Source: Planctomycetota bacterium (GTDB lineage: Bacteria > Planctomycetota > Planctomycetia > Pirellulales > Pirellulaceae). From it: DNA of 64,000 bases. This document shows, piece by piece, positions 9,045-18,581 of the stretch. Position numbers and translations under genes: made by a program. Below the pieces are notes generated by a model. It saw only the letters and a list, made by a program, of their open reading frames with translations, was not told the origin of the DNA and made no database searches. Location of the stretch: the NCBI GenBank assembly GCA_014381825.1, contig JACNKX010000119.1, positions 54,226 through 118,225 of the forward strand. Reading direction: 5' to 3'. Positions within the stretch are counted from its first letter, which is position 1; the number at the start of each line of letters is the position of its first letter.

Positions 9045-9275
9045 CTAGCTCGTTGTCAAATAAATGCGTTCTGACTTCAAGACCTCGCTGGCGTACGATA
9101 GGCATGCCTGAATGTCTTCCGCCGTCAGGTGGTCGTATTCGTGCAAGATTTGTTCGATGGTCCAGCCCCTCGCCAGCAGATCAATCACGAACTCGACAGC
9201 TATCCGAGTCCCCTTGATGACCGGCTTGCCGACGAGCACCTTGGGATCAATCACGACTCGATCTTGCCATTGCAT
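9045..9275 (-). CDS. DUF433 family protein, putative antitoxin
   Basis: 76 residues from ATG 9275 (MQWQDRVVIDPKVLVGKPVI), chosen because GGGAGAG sits a few bases upstream on the minus strand. A longer open frame to 9392 has no family similarity at its N-terminus. The protein shows the DUF433 pattern: VIDPKVLVGKPVIKGTRIAVEFV, then WTIEQILHEYDHLTAEDIQACLSYA, which is predicted to form a winged-helix-like fold. DUF433 proteins are the usual partners of DUF5615 toxins and may bind both toxin and operator DNA. It is the first gene of the two-gene operon. Confidence 0.87.
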   Translation of the reverse strand: MQWQDRVVIDPKVLVGKPVIKGTRIAVEFVIDLLARGWTIEQILHEYDHLTAEDIQACLSYASEVLKSERIYLTTS

Positions 9276-9445
9276 TGCTTCTCTCCCGCTCATCATTGAA
9301 GTCGATGTCACCCTCTCAGATTCCATTTTACTGCTTAAGCCCACCTTCGGTCTTCCTACCGTCAAAATAAATCTCCCTTTCGGCCTACGCATCGTCGTGG
9401 CCGAGCCAAGGGGAGCCAGGGGACATCTCGCCTTTCAGGTTGGTG

Positions 9446-9524
9446 GCCACGAGAAACACAAGAAGGCACGAAAAGTCTCGCGATGTTGCCGCACTATTTC
9501 GTGCCTTCTTGTGTTTTTCGTGGC
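9446..9524. repeat. inverted repeat with 28-base arms (CACAAGAAGGCACGAAA type)
   Basis: Left arm 9446-9473 and right arm 9497-9524 agree at 27 of 28 positions after reverse-complementing; the core is cacaagaaggcacgaaa, with a 23-base loop. It occupies the gap between the antitoxin start and the end of the gene at 9625. The remaining bases of this roughly 350-base gap show no gene. Structures like this recur in planctomycete intergenic DNA in my general knowledge; copy number elsewhere is not known here. Confidence 0.85.
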
Positions 9525-9624
9525 AAGAACACGTGTATCCTTGCAAGCAAATGTGACTAAATTCGCTTTGAGATTACCCGGAGTTTCTACCTACACAGGT
9601 GTTCCGTTGTAGGGGCAATACCGA

Positions 9625-11181
9625 TCAATACGGGTTAACCGGAACTTCGAAACGGTCAAGTATTTGATGTGTTATTCCAGTATCAAAGCCGTCATTCAGT
9701 GCCGCTTGCAAGATTGGCAGCGCATCGACATTCATCGAACGGTAGAGCGCTTGTGCCGCGACATCGCGTAAAGCAATAGTTTCCCCGGCGTCTTGCTTGG
9801 GATACCGCGATCGGAGTAGCTCAGCAACACGATCGTTCCACTGAGGATCAGCGGCGGCGGCGATGATACTGCACGCTAAGCGCTGCCGTGGCACATCTCC
9901 GTGGAGCAATTCGGTGACGAGCGCTGCATCGCATTCCCCGGTTAGCAACGCGATGCTAAATTCCAGCATCGCACTTTCGCGCCAATCGATTACTTCCACC
10001 CTTCGACGTTGAAGTGCAGAGATAACCGCCTCGCCCAGCCCCAGAAGGTATGCGATTCTCGGTGCCTCCGTGCGATCACCTCCGTAGGCATTGCGGTCAG
10101 GTGTCTGTGCTATCTGAATCAATGTCTCTGACCATCGCGACACAACCGCATCGTAGAACTCTTCGTCAGTGTCGTCTGCATGAACTCGTTGCCAGGTGAT
10201 CAAGTCTTTGATTGCCGGCGCTCGTCGTTTGAGTTCTTGCGCCACGAATCTTTCGATCTCGGAGGCTGATGAGTTACCGCAGAGGCCACGACGCTCGTAT
10301 ATGGCGGGAATTCCATACAATTGCTCAATCGTCGTGAAGAGTTCATCGCCGAATCGGTCCAACTGGTGGTGTTGAATACCTTCAACGAGCGAATCGGCCG
10401 ATTCACGATCACCAATCGACTGGAGGCACTGTAAAGCTGTTCTGCCAGCGCCATTGGGATCGGTTCCGTGTTCGGGGCGCGGACAGCTTGTGACGACTCG
10501 CAACAATCCATCTCGCGCTTGTCGACCAGGATCGTTTGTCGGCCACCGACGGTGTCGGTGGATCTCACCTGCGGGGCTGACGTATTGAAACTCCGGCGGC
10601 TGACTGCTGACAAACAGAGCGACTTCTCGAATTCCAGCTTGGGCAAACCTGCCGTTCGCAGAGTCGCAGATCCGAAGCAGGGTTGCGACGTGCTGATCGT
10701 GGGAGACTTCGCGCAATCGATCGCCAAGTTCACGTTGTTTCGGATCACTGCTCCCAAGCAACTGGTTGATTCTTCGGATCTCCAGCCACTCAATGAAATC
10801 GGTTAAGCTGCCATTCAGTTCCGTCGTTTGCCCCGCGTGCTTCCATGCAAATCGATCTGGCGCGACGCGCCAGATGGGAGATGGATCGTACGAGTACGAA
10901 AACATTCCGGATGGAGGAAAGAAAACTTCGAATTCCGGTCTAGATGGTGGCACGCTCGCAGTCTTTGTGCCGCCTGTAACGAAAGAATGCAACACGACAA
11001 TTGCTGTGGGATCACGTATATCGAGCGTGCGTCGGCTTCTCCCCGAGTAAATGACGACATTGACGTAGCTTGGTGTGCCAGTTCGTATGCCCCCGCTGTG
11101 CAATATTGCGAACGTACCAAGCGCGAGACTACTCACCAGCAAAATGCAAACGGGAATCCAATACTTTTTGGGGAAGCTCAT
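9625..11181 (-). CDS. membrane-anchored protein of unknown function
   Basis: 518 residues. The N-terminus MSFPKKYWIPVCILLVSSLA is a single signal-anchor or uncleaved signal peptide (about residues 8-28). The rest is predicted to be exported. Residues about 135-500 contain many short helical stretches with leucine and alanine patterns (for example LREVSHDQHVATLLRICDS and VAAQALYRSMNVDALPILQAAL). These resemble HEAT-type repeats, but I cannot assign a family. It is flanked by repeat DNA on one side and an approximately 480-base empty gap on the other, so genomic context gives no functional clue. Confidence 0.7.
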   Translation of the reverse strand: MSFPKKYWIPVCILLVSSLALGTFAILHSGGIRTGTPSYVNVVIYSGRSRRTLDIRDPTAIVVLHSFVTGGTKTASVPPSRPEFEVFFPPSGMFSYSYDPSPIWRVAPDRFAWKHAGQTTELNGSLTDFIEWLEIRRINQLLGSSDPKQRELGDRLREVSHDQHVATLLRICDSANGRFAQAGIREVALFVSSQPPEFQYVSPAGEIHRHRRWPTNDPGRQARDGLLRVVTSCPRPEHGTDPNGAGRTALQCLQSIGDRESADSLVEGIQHHQLDRFGDELFTTIEQLYGIPAIYERRGLCGNSSASEIERFVAQELKRRAPAIKDLITWQRVHADDTDEEFYDAVVSRWSETLIQIAQTPDRNAYGGDRTEAPRIAYLLGLGEAVISALQRRRVEVIDWRESAMLEFSIALLTGECDAALVTELLHGDVPRQRLACSIIAAAADPQWNDRVAELLRSRYPKQDAGETIALRDVAAQALYRSMNVDALPILQAALNDGFDTGITHQILDRFEVPVNPY

Positions 11182-11660
11182 TCTTGCGTTTGACCTTCGT
11201 CATCCTCAGCAGACGCCAGCCCTTCGCCAGATCACACACTTCACGGGCTAAGAATTGCGGTCACCGAGCATCATACCAAATTACCTGCACTCGCGTCGGA
11301 AGGCAACCAACATGAGTCATCAATGTCCATCCAAAAGGCTGTTGATGGTTTTAAATTGCGTGACAAATTGCATGAACTCGCTGGCCATGTCAGCTCGGGC
11401 GCGACTAACGATCCTCAAGCTTCCTAGTGGCTATGCTACCTCTTTGAACTTGCTATCAATCGAATAGGGCAACAGGCCTAACGGTCTCTCCAGTAAATTG
11501 CCCGGCTGACGATTGAAGAGTAAGCTGAAACCGGAATTCAAAAACGTTTCATCGAACGGCCATTTGCAATCTGTATACCTGACAAGCTCATGCACATTTG
11601 CACTTGATTGCGTAGTCCGCTGCCCGCTCGGTACGATTGACCTCAACCAGGACCAGATCC
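11182..11660. other. intergenic region, no gene recognised
   Basis: About 480 bases between the start of the minus-strand gene at 11181 and the plus-strand hydrolase at 11661. It should contain two divergent promoters. Short open frames exist but none has a Shine-Dalgarno sequence or a recognisable domain. I see no inverted repeat comparable with those elsewhere in the window. Confidence 0.5.
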
Positions 11661-13037
11661 ATGATCCCATCCGTCGCAAGAATCGTGTGGACTATTCCGC
11701 TGCTGCTCGTTGCATTGGCGACTGAACTGCTCGCGCAGCAACCGCCGTATGATGTTTTCCCGTCGGCCGCGCCACCTTACTATCGCGTTCGTTATGAGGC
11801 TTCGGCGGAGCCAGGTGAGCTCGTCTATCCGGTCAACTACACCATTTGGATTCCCCCGAATGTGAAGCAGCTTCGTGGCGTTATCGTACACCAGCACGGA
11901 TGTGGCACGGGGTCGTGCAAGTCTGGTCTGACGGGGGCTTTCGACTTGCATTGGCAGGCACTGGCGAAGAAGCACGACTGCGCTTTGCTCGGCCCTTCCT
12001 ATGAGCAACCGGATGGGGCCGATTGCCAGATGTGGTGCGATCCTCGCAATGGGTCGAGCGCTGCGTTTCAGGAATGTCTGGTTGATCTCGGTGCAAAGTC
12101 GGGGCATCCCGAACTGGCTTCCTTGCCTTGGGCATTGTGGGGACACAGTGGCGGTGGTCATTGGGCGGGTGGAATGGTAATGCTGCATCCCGAGCGAGTT
12201 GCTGCCGCGTGGCTGCGATCGGGCGTACCGTTGTTAGAGCCGAATCCAGAACGTCCCGATATCAAGGCTCACACGCTGCCCGATGCAGCGCTGCAAGTGC
12301 CTGTCATGTGCAATCCGGGAACGAAGGAAGGAGTGACTGTCAAAGATGTCCGGTTCGGCCGCGTGTGGCCGGCGAATGAAGCGTTCTTCTACGGAGTGCG
12401 AGGCAAAGGTGGACTGATCGGCGTGGCTGTCGATCCGTTGACTGCGCACGAGTGTGGCAATCAGCGCTATATGGCGATTGCGTGGCTCGATGCCTGCCTG
12501 AGCGTTCGGCTGCCGAAGATCAGCGGCGATCCGCTCCAGCCGATGTCGACTGATAATTCGTGGTTGGCTCCGGTCGCTGGCTTCGAAGCCGTCCTCGCCG
12601 CGAAGTATGACGGGGATCCATTGAAAGCTGCTTGGCTGCCGAACGAGTCCATCGCGGGGACTTGGATGCAGTACGTCAAAGATACCAAAGTGACCGACAG
12701 AACTCCGCCTCCTCCGCCGACAAACTTGCGAGTGCATGGCAACGAATTGAGCTGGGAAGCCGAGGCCGATCTCGAAAGCGGACTGGCCAGTTTCATCATC
12801 GAGCGTGACGGCCAGTTCCTCGCCAACGTGCCCGAAGAAGGCAAGAACCGGTTTGGGCGACCGATCTTTCAGAACCTGCAATACAGCGACACTCCGACAC
12901 AACCGCTCGTGCCAATGCAGTTCACAGACACCAAGGCCGAATCTGGCAAGAAGCACGCGTATCGGGTCATTGCCGTAAACACCATTGGTTTGAAGTCGAA
13001 GCCGACCGCAGACTCCGTGGCTGGAGATACTCGCTGA
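11661..13037 (+). CDS. secreted alpha/beta-hydrolase-like protein
   Basis: 458 residues from ATG 11661, preferred over a TTG at 11637 because a clean signal peptide follows ([18 protein letters not shown]). The central part has alpha/beta-hydrolase features: a strand and oxyanion-like segment [14 protein letters not shown], and a nucleophile elbow [16 protein letters not shown] of the G-x-S-x-G type. The C-terminal 120 residues ([20 protein letters not shown] onward) look like a fibronectin-III-like beta domain. It probably acts on an ester or a glycan-bound acyl group outside the cytoplasm; the substrate is unknown. It is convergent with the DUF1592 gene, with a hairpin-rich gap between. Confidence 0.8.
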   Translation: MIPSVARIVWTIPLLLVALATELLAQQPPYDVFPSAAPPYYRVRYEASAEPGELVYPVNYTIWIPPNVKQLRGVIVHQHGCGTGSCKSGLTGAFDLHWQALAKKHDCALLGPSYEQPDGADCQMWCDPRNGSSAAFQECLVDLGAKSGHPELASLPWALWGHSGGGHWAGGMVMLHPERVAAAWLRSGVPLLEPNPERPDIKAHTLPDAALQVPVMCNPGTKEGVTVKDVRFGRVWPANEAFFYGVRGKGGLIGVAVDPLTAHECGNQRYMAIAWLDACLSVRLPKISGDPLQPMSTDNSWLAPVAGFEAVLAAKYDGDPLKAAWLPNESIAGTWMQYVKDTKVTDRTPPPPPTNLRVHGNELSWEAEADLESGLASFIIERDGQFLANVPEEGKNRFGRPIFQNLQYSDTPTQPLVPMQFTDTKAESGKKHAYRVIAVNTIGLKSKPTADSVAGDTR

Positions 13038-13096
13038 ACACAGTTCGCACGCAGCACTACGGCTGCGTCAAAGCTTAATCTGAGGATCGTGGCACT

Positions 13097-13150
13097 TGTT
13101 GGAGTCCACGCTTTAGCGTGCTTCTTCAGCCTAAAGGCTGTACTCCAACA
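13097..13150. repeat. compound inverted repeat between convergent genes (TGTTGGAGT...ACTCCAACA)
   Basis: The outer arms 13097-13105 (tgttggagt) and 13142-13150 (actccaaca) are exact complements. Inside lie two further small hairpins: cacgctttagcgtg (13108-13121), and cagcctaaaggctg (13127-13140) with a four-base loop. The whole could fold as a cruciform with two inner stems. It sits in the 200-base gap between two converging genes, where a bidirectional terminator would be useful. Confidence 0.8.
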
Positions 13151-13237
13151 AATGGTGCAACCCACGTCTTTCGCTGTGACCGTTGTCGCGTCCATATCGC
13201 TCAGGACGATGGTCCCAAGCAACGATCAACCCTTCGC

Positions 13238-15727
13238 TCAGCGGTCGACCGTTCGATAGAGAAACGCGTCGGAGGTGACAAGCGACGCGATCAACGCCTT
13301 CATGCTACCGCCATTCTCTGCGTAAGCGCGGTAGGCGTCTTGGAGAACGGGAGCGTCGTTGATGGTTTCGTTGCGGCCCATCCAGAAGCGGAAAGCGTGA
13401 CGGACGAAGACTTGTTCGGCACGTTTGCTTGCTGCGAGCTTCTGAATCAATTCAATCGCATTGGCGACTTCGCCGTCGAGTTCGGGGTCGCCGGAATCAA
13501 TGATCTCGCCCGAGGTTTCGACCGGTTCATTGAGTTCCTTTTCCCGATACAGACCGGCGTGGTTGTACATCTCAAACGGCAGGCCAAGCGGGTCCATCTT
13601 CTTGTGGCACGTCCAGCAGTAGGTTTCCTTCGTGACCCGCATGCGTTCACGCAGGGTGTGGTCTGGCTCATCCGGAAGCATCGCATCCACAGTGATTGGC
13701 ACATCGGGAATGCCGCCACCCAGCAGCCGTTCGCGAATCCATCGGCCGCGCAGGATGGCATGATTGTCCATGGCATCAGAGTGTGAAACGAGCCAACTCG
13801 GATGCGTCAGGATGCCCAGGCGTTGGCCTTCGGGCGCTGTGGCCAGGTTACGGTCTGGTTTCATGGACCCGTTGCCAAAGCTGCGCCGACTTACGCGAGC
13901 GTAGATCTTCGGCCCCGAGAGGTTTGCCTCGGTAACGCTGTGATTGACGTTGTCTCGCTTCCGTTGTTTCTTCGGCTTCGGCGGTTCCTTTCCCGGGTTG
14001 GCCTTCAACCAAGCTTCAAGCTCGGCCGCTTCTTTCTTCTTCGCCTCCGACGCCGCTCTCTTCGCTTCAGCCACGGACGATGCGATCTCTTCTTTAGTAC
14101 GCTTCCTGCCGAAATAAACATTGTCTGTCTTGGTGGCCACGACCTTGTCAGTGGTCAGCAACTGCTTGAACACGTCCTTGTCTTCCTGCAGGATGAGTTC
14201 GATCAGGCGATCGGTGCTCGCGGTCGCATCGAACATCGCGCGGTAGTGCGAAGTTCCCCGTGTGCTGACGCCCGTCTCTGCCAGCGCCTTGGTGTCCTTG
14301 CAGATATAACCGCCTAGGTCATAGTCAAAGTAGTCGCGGAAGAAACCCAAGATCCGTGGCTTGCGGATGCTGTCGTCGGCCAGCATCCGCTGAACTTCAC
14401 GTTTCGCATCTTCCCGAGTCCTCATCCGCCCTTCGACGATTGCGTCACGCAGCACTTCGTCCGGTTTGATGTATCGCAGCGAGTGATTAACTGCCAGACC
14501 CAGTTCCCAGTCCTGTAGCGTGACACGTCCATGGCGATCTGGTTTGCCGTTTTCGGCAAGTTCCGCTCGGAAGAGCGCGTCGCGATCGAGAAAGATAGAT
14601 GACAGGCCCAGGACTGCGCCGTCTTTCTTGCCGAGTTTTTCGATGGATTGTTTGACGATCGCCAGGTAGTCGTCTGATTCCTCTTTGCTCGGCGGATGGA
14701 AGGTCAACGCTTCGAAGAGGTAATCCACCGCAGCACGCAAACGCTCGTCGGTGACGCCCTCTTCCTTCATGAGGTCATCGACCGGCGTCAGCGGACGGAC
14801 GACCTTTGTGCTGTAGACAAGGCTTGTGGGCAGGCCGCGAAGGTCGCCCACCATTTTATCCGCGATTGATTTGGGATCGTCCGTGATCTGATACGGTTCG
14901 GCGATACTCAGTGGACCTTCAGCCATGTAGCGAATGATGTCGTTGGCAGCGCCCATGATTTGTGTCGCTTCCGCACTGTTGACCGTGTAGAAGTCGGGGT
15001 AGTTTTCCAAGCCATGATTGCGCGCCGACGACAGGACAGCTGGAACGCTCTTGACCGATGTGGCGTAGGCTACCGTCCCACCCTGCCATTGGATGATGCG
15101 ATCGGTACCGAAATAGAGCTTGAGTTCACCGCCGTGGTTGGTGGGAACGACATCGCCACGCGTGCGAAGGCCCGGCCTTTCCGGATCGAACTCCGGTTCC
15201 GAGTTGATCAATTCGTTCAGGCGCGTGACATGTTCCTGAGGGGTCACACGCCAGATGCGCGCTGGAGATGATGGCGGCTGGAGTTCGATGCCATCGGGCA
15301 GCGGACCGAACAGAAGATCGTGATCGACAAAGTTGCCCTTATTCGGATCGAGGTGGGCACGGAATCCGCCCTTGTCGCGCATGACGTGTGTCAGTTCACC
15401 GACGATCCAATCGGAAAATTGCAGACGTTCCACAACCTCTGGCTGCTCCGCATCTCTGGGCGGCATCTCCTTCAAGGTGACCTGCGCCCAAACGCTCCTC
15501 CAAGTGCTGGCATTGACTTCGTCCACAGGTCCCAGGTTATGCAGCGAGAGATTGCCCTCAGGTTCTGTCTCACCATGACAGTCCACGCAATGGCTGGCAA
15601 GAAACGATTTAGCGAAGGTGTTGTAGTTCGCGTGGACCCGCTGTCCGGGAGTGTAAGTCTCGCCGCTTGCTACAGACGCCAGGCCCCCCGCGAGCATTAC
15701 AGCCAGAACAAATCTGACCTTATTCAT
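13238..15727 (-). CDS. DUF1592/PSD1-type cytochrome-c-like secreted protein
   Basis: 829 residues with a signal peptide (about 1-22). An N-terminal cytochrome-c-like (PSD1) segment has a haem-attachment motif CVDCH (near residue 47) in [18 protein letters not shown]. The middle and C-terminal parts match the planctomycete DUF1587/DUF1592/DUF1588/DUF1585 architecture, including a second CxxCH-type motif [21 protein letters not shown] near residue 690. A lysine/alanine-rich charged insert lies around residues 560-590. Function is unknown; the family is abundant in planctomycetes and is always found with DUF1552 or DUF1501 partners, as here. It overlaps the upstream DUF1552 gene by four bases (ATGA), indicating translational coupling. 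A role in extracellular redox or glycan breakdown is inference only. Confidence 0.9.
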   Translation of the reverse strand: MNKVRFVLAVMLAGGLASVASGETYTPGQRVHANYNTFAKSFLASHCVDCHGETEPEGNLSLHNLGPVDEVNASTWRSVWAQVTLKEMPPRDAEQPEVVERLQFSDWIVGELTHVMRDKGGFRAHLDPNKGNFVDHDLLFGPLPDGIELQPPSSPARIWRVTPQEHVTRLNELINSEPEFDPERPGLRTRGDVVPTNHGGELKLYFGTDRIIQWQGGTVAYATSVKSVPAVLSSARNHGLENYPDFYTVNSAEATQIMGAANDIIRYMAEGPLSIAEPYQITDDPKSIADKMVGDLRGLPTSLVYSTKVVRPLTPVDDLMKEEGVTDERLRAAVDYLFEALTFHPPSKEESDDYLAIVKQSIEKLGKKDGAVLGLSSIFLDRDALFRAELAENGKPDRHGRVTLQDWELGLAVNHSLRYIKPDEVLRDAIVEGRMRTREDAKREVQRMLADDSIRKPRILGFFRDYFDYDLGGYICKDTKALAETGVSTRGTSHYRAMFDATASTDRLIELILQEDKDVFKQLLTTDKVVATKTDNVYFGRKRTKEEIASSVAEAKRAASEAKKKEAAELEAWLKANPGKEPPKPKKQRKRDNVNHSVTEANLSGPKIYARVSRRSFGNGSMKPDRNLATAPEGQRLGILTHPSWLVSHSDAMDNHAILRGRWIRERLLGGGIPDVPITVDAMLPDEPDHTLRERMRVTKETYCWTCHKKMDPLGLPFEMYNHAGLYREKELNEPVETSGEIIDSGDPELDGEVANAIELIQKLAASKRAEQVFVRHAFRFWMGRNETINDAPVLQDAYRAYAENGGSMKALIASLVTSDAFLYRTVDR

Positions 15728-17043
15728 GCCAACACTTCCTTGAGGGGGCCGGTACTGGCGTCGAACTTCTTGGCCAGTTTGTCGTTCATGTTGAAGCGAT
15801 CGACGTTCTTCCCAGCGGCTCGAAGGAGCGTTGTGTACAACGCGTTGATGGGGCGTTTGCCATCCATCTGCGTGAAGCAGCCAGTCTTGAAAATGCCACC
15901 GCAGTTGCCCAGCAACATAACCGGCCAGTTGGCTCCGTTGGTGTGCTGTTTGTCCGCGTTGTTGCTGGTGTAAACGATCAGCGTATTGTCCATCATTGTG
16001 CCACTGTCTTCGGGCACGCTTTCCAGCGCTTCCATAATCCGCACCAACATACGGCTGTTGTATTGCCGGATCTTGATCCAGATCGGATTATCAGGCTGCT
16101 GCATGTGTCCGAGGTTGTGCCCCTGTTCTTCCAGGCCGAGCCCCTTCCATGCACCGAAGATCTCGCCACGACCTGACCCAATGGTCAACGTGTTGGTAAT
16201 ACCGGACGTAAGCGCCGAGATGCCAAGGTCCAGAAGAACATCGTGCCAGTCGGTTTCGAACTCCGGCTTTGTGTATCGCTCGTCTACCGTAGGTGCAAAC
16301 TTGCGCAGGTGATTGGCAACCGTGTCGAGGCGATCGCGCAGGCCGTTGACCTCCTGGAATCCCTGGACGTATTGCCCGTAGCGCCGCTGGTCAGCGGCTG
16401 GAAGCGCTCGGCCCTTGTTAGCGGCCAGCATTTCGATCTGATTGAACACATTCGATCGCGCTTCGTGCTGGAGTCGAATGTCGCCTGTGGAGATGCCGCC
16501 GAAAAGCATCTGGTAAAGATGATTCGGATTCGAATGCATGAAGATTGGCTGCCCCGCGCCGCTGGCCGACAACGTGGCGATCGTCGGCTTGGTCTTCATG
16601 TTTTCGATGGAGTCCATGCCGATGCACAGATGAGGCAGCAATGTCTGCGGCAAAACCTTGCTGAGTTCGTAATCTATCGTGGCACCACTGGGCGGCACAC
16701 CATCACTGCCTCGATATCCGCCGAGCGCACCGAAGAAGGCACTATGCGAGGGGCTGGTATGGATGCCATGCAGCCCGTTGATAATGTGAAGTCGTTCCTT
16801 AAACGGCTCCAGTGCCTCGATGGGCTCTGGAAGCTTGGCTTGCGCCAGCGAGCCGCTGCTACTCATCCCTTCCGGAATGCAGGTCGCCGGATCGAAGCCT
16901 TGGTTCTGCATGAAGAAGATGACTCGCTTGGGGGCACCCTGCTGAGCGGCAGCGGCACGAGCGATGTTGGGAGCAAGCGAGGAACCTAGTGCAACGCCGA
17001 CACCAGCCGCCGTTCCTTTCAACATGTTTCTGCGATTGATCAT
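15724..17043 (-). CDS. DUF1552 family secreted protein
   Basis: 439 residues, first gene of a two-gene operon with the DUF1592 gene. The N-terminus [20 protein letters not shown] is a twin-arginine-type signal (RRNMLKG), ending near ARAAAAQ. The body carries DUF1552 landmarks such as [20 protein letters not shown], and near the end [26 protein letters not shown]. The family is related to the DUF1501/alkaline-phosphatase-like fold, but the reaction is unknown. Folding before export by Tat suggests a bound cofactor or metal. The four-base overlap with the next gene implies that the two products are needed in fixed proportion. Confidence 0.9.
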   Translation of the reverse strand: MINRRNMLKGTAAGVGVALGSSLAPNIARAAAAQQGAPKRVIFFMQNQGFDPATCIPEGMSSSGSLAQAKLPEPIEALEPFKERLHIINGLHGIHTSPSHSAFFGALGGYRGSDGVPPSGATIDYELSKVLPQTLLPHLCIGMDSIENMKTKPTIATLSASGAGQPIFMHSNPNHLYQMLFGGISTGDIRLQHEARSNVFNQIEMLAANKGRALPAADQRRYGQYVQGFQEVNGLRDRLDTVANHLRKFAPTVDERYTKPEFETDWHDVLLDLGISALTSGITNTLTIGSGRGEIFGAWKGLGLEEQGHNLGHMQQPDNPIWIKIRQYNSRMLVRIMEALESVPEDSGTMMDNTLIVYTSNNADKQHTNGANWPVMLLGNCGGIFKTGCFTQMDGKRPINALYTTLLRAAGKNVDRFNMNDKLAKKFDASTGPLKEVLA

Positions 17044-17472
17044 TATCTATTCTCGAGAGGATCGGCAGGAAAACGTGGGATAGACTTCCAGTCTGTCATT
17101 CACAAACCGACGGGCTGTGTTGAGCAGACAGAAGATCATTATAGTGGCGAAAAATGACTTAGTGAACAGACGATCGAAGCGACGACAATATTGCGACCAA
17201 TTGAACAAAATACGGATAAATCGGACACTCCTCCGTGAACATCACAAACTCAGAACAAGAGTATTGCCTTTAACCGGCAGCCGAATGCTACAATCGGGCG
17301 TGTCGCATTTCATGACTGACCCCTCAAACAGACCGGCGACAACACCCCTGTCTAGGCGAATTCGCGATAATCCACGGTATCGGTATATGATATATAGTGA
17401 AATTGTTAAGTGTCTCCCATGCATACGGGTGGACGCGTCGCGATTGATGTCATTCAAACAAGGAGCTTGAAC
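17044..17472. promoter_or_regulatory. divergent intergenic region upstream of DUF1552 and DUF3500 genes
   Basis: About 430 AT-richer bases between divergent genes. A TATGAT at 17386-17391, within a run of alternating A and T, is a possible -10 element for the plus-strand DUF3500 gene, but the matching -35 is weak. No gene is recognised. AGGAG at 17461-17465 serves the downstream GTG start. Confidence 0.35.
17461..17465 (+). promoter_or_regulatory. Shine-Dalgarno sequence deciding a GTG start
   Basis: AGGAG is spaced seven bases before GTG at 17473. It decides in favour of that start over the upstream ATG at 17410, which has no such site. Confidence 0.7.
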
Positions 17473-18447
17473 GTGAATCCATTGAATCGCCGCGCAATGT
17501 TGCGAACGTCTGGTGCCACGAGCGCCCTGTTGGCACTGTCGCCGTTCACCGGACTTTCGAGCTTCGCGCGTGGGGCGGAAGCAGCGAGTGATTCGTTGCC
17601 GATGCAACTCTACAAGAGCCTGAGCGACGAGCAGCGGACGAACATATGCCTAGCGGTTGACCATCGCCGTCGTCACTTCATTAGCAACTGGTGGTACGTC
17701 AATCCGGAGCATCGCATCCATACGACGTTCAATGGTGACCAGCAAGAACTGATTGGAACAATCTTCGAATCGCTGCATAGTCCAGAACATCGAGATGCAG
17801 TCAACAAGCAAGTGAAAAGCGACCTGATGGGAAAAATCGGGAATACACCCTCCATCGGATTTTTCGGCACACCACAAGACGATGATTTTGAGTTCATCTA
17901 TACGGGCCACCATGTGACTCGGCGTTGCAACGCCCATAGTGACAAGGGACATGGATTCGGTGGAGCACCTATTTTCTACGGTAACTTCGCTGGAAACTTT
18001 CACGAGACGAAAGATCATCCCGGAAATCCGTATTGGTATCAGGGGCTGATCTTTAACGAGTTCGTGCAAGCGTTGGATGGCCGCCAGCAGAAGGATGCTT
18101 TGATTTCAGCGAATCCGCGTAGCGAAAAACCGAAACTTGTGATTCTTAAAAAGAAGCGTGAGTGGACAGGTTTAAGCTGTGCAACGCTTAGCCAGGATCA
18201 AAAGAATCTGTTGCTCGAGACGATGCGAAAAATGATGGCCACGTTCCGAGACGGAGATATCGCTGCGACGATCGAGTCGATCAAGAGTCGGAACATCATC
18301 GATGAGCTATACGTGTCCTACTACGACGGGAAATACGACATCGGTTCCGACAAGGTCTGGGATACTTGGCAAATCGAAGGTCCCAACATGGTGTGGTACT
18401 TCCGCGGCGAACCACACATCCACGCTTACTTTCATTTGAACGCGTAG
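17473..18447 (+). CDS. DUF3500 family secreted protein
   Basis: 324 residues from a GTG start with AGGAG upstream; the frame remains open to an ATG at 17410 but that form lacks a ribosome site. The N-terminus NPLNRRAMLRTSGATSALLA is a Tat-like signal (RRAMLRTSG). The mature part has typical DUF3500 segments: HTTFNGDQQELIGTIFESL, FEFIYTGHHVTRRC, GGAPIFYGNFAG and PNMVWYFRGEPHIHAYFH at the end. Many His and Tyr residues at conserved points suggest a metal or ligand site. No reaction is known for the family. It is divergent from the DUF1552-DUF1592 operon and co-oriented with the gene at 18582. Confidence 0.87.
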   Translation: MNPLNRRAMLRTSGATSALLALSPFTGLSSFARGAEAASDSLPMQLYKSLSDEQRTNICLAVDHRRRHFISNWWYVNPEHRIHTTFNGDQQELIGTIFESLHSPEHRDAVNKQVKSDLMGKIGNTPSIGFFGTPQDDDFEFIYTGHHVTRRCNAHSDKGHGFGGAPIFYGNFAGNFHETKDHPGNPYWYQGLIFNEFVQALDGRQQKDALISANPRSEKPKLVILKKKREWTGLSCATLSQDQKNLLLETMRKMMATFRDGDIAATIESIKSRNIIDELYVSYYDGKYDIGSDKVWDTWQIEGPNMVWYFRGEPHIHAYFHLNA

Positions 18448-18581
18448 ACCTCTCGCCAAAGTGCCCGAGCGGGGAAAGGACCCGCTCGGTCGACCGATCT
18501 TCGGAACTTGCATACAGCAACGCTCCCGCACAATCGCTCTAGACAACGCGCAAACAAACTCAAACTGTAGAGCGTTAGAAG

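Noticed and set aside
8252..9624. Insertion sequence or integron around the toxin-antitoxin pair
   Set aside because: Inverted repeats are present, but no transposase or integrase gene and no clear flanking target duplication were found.
13118..13786. Plus-strand open frame of 222 codons overlapping the DUF1592 gene
   Set aside because: It is antisense to the conserved C-terminal half of the DUF1592 protein and starts inside the compound hairpin.
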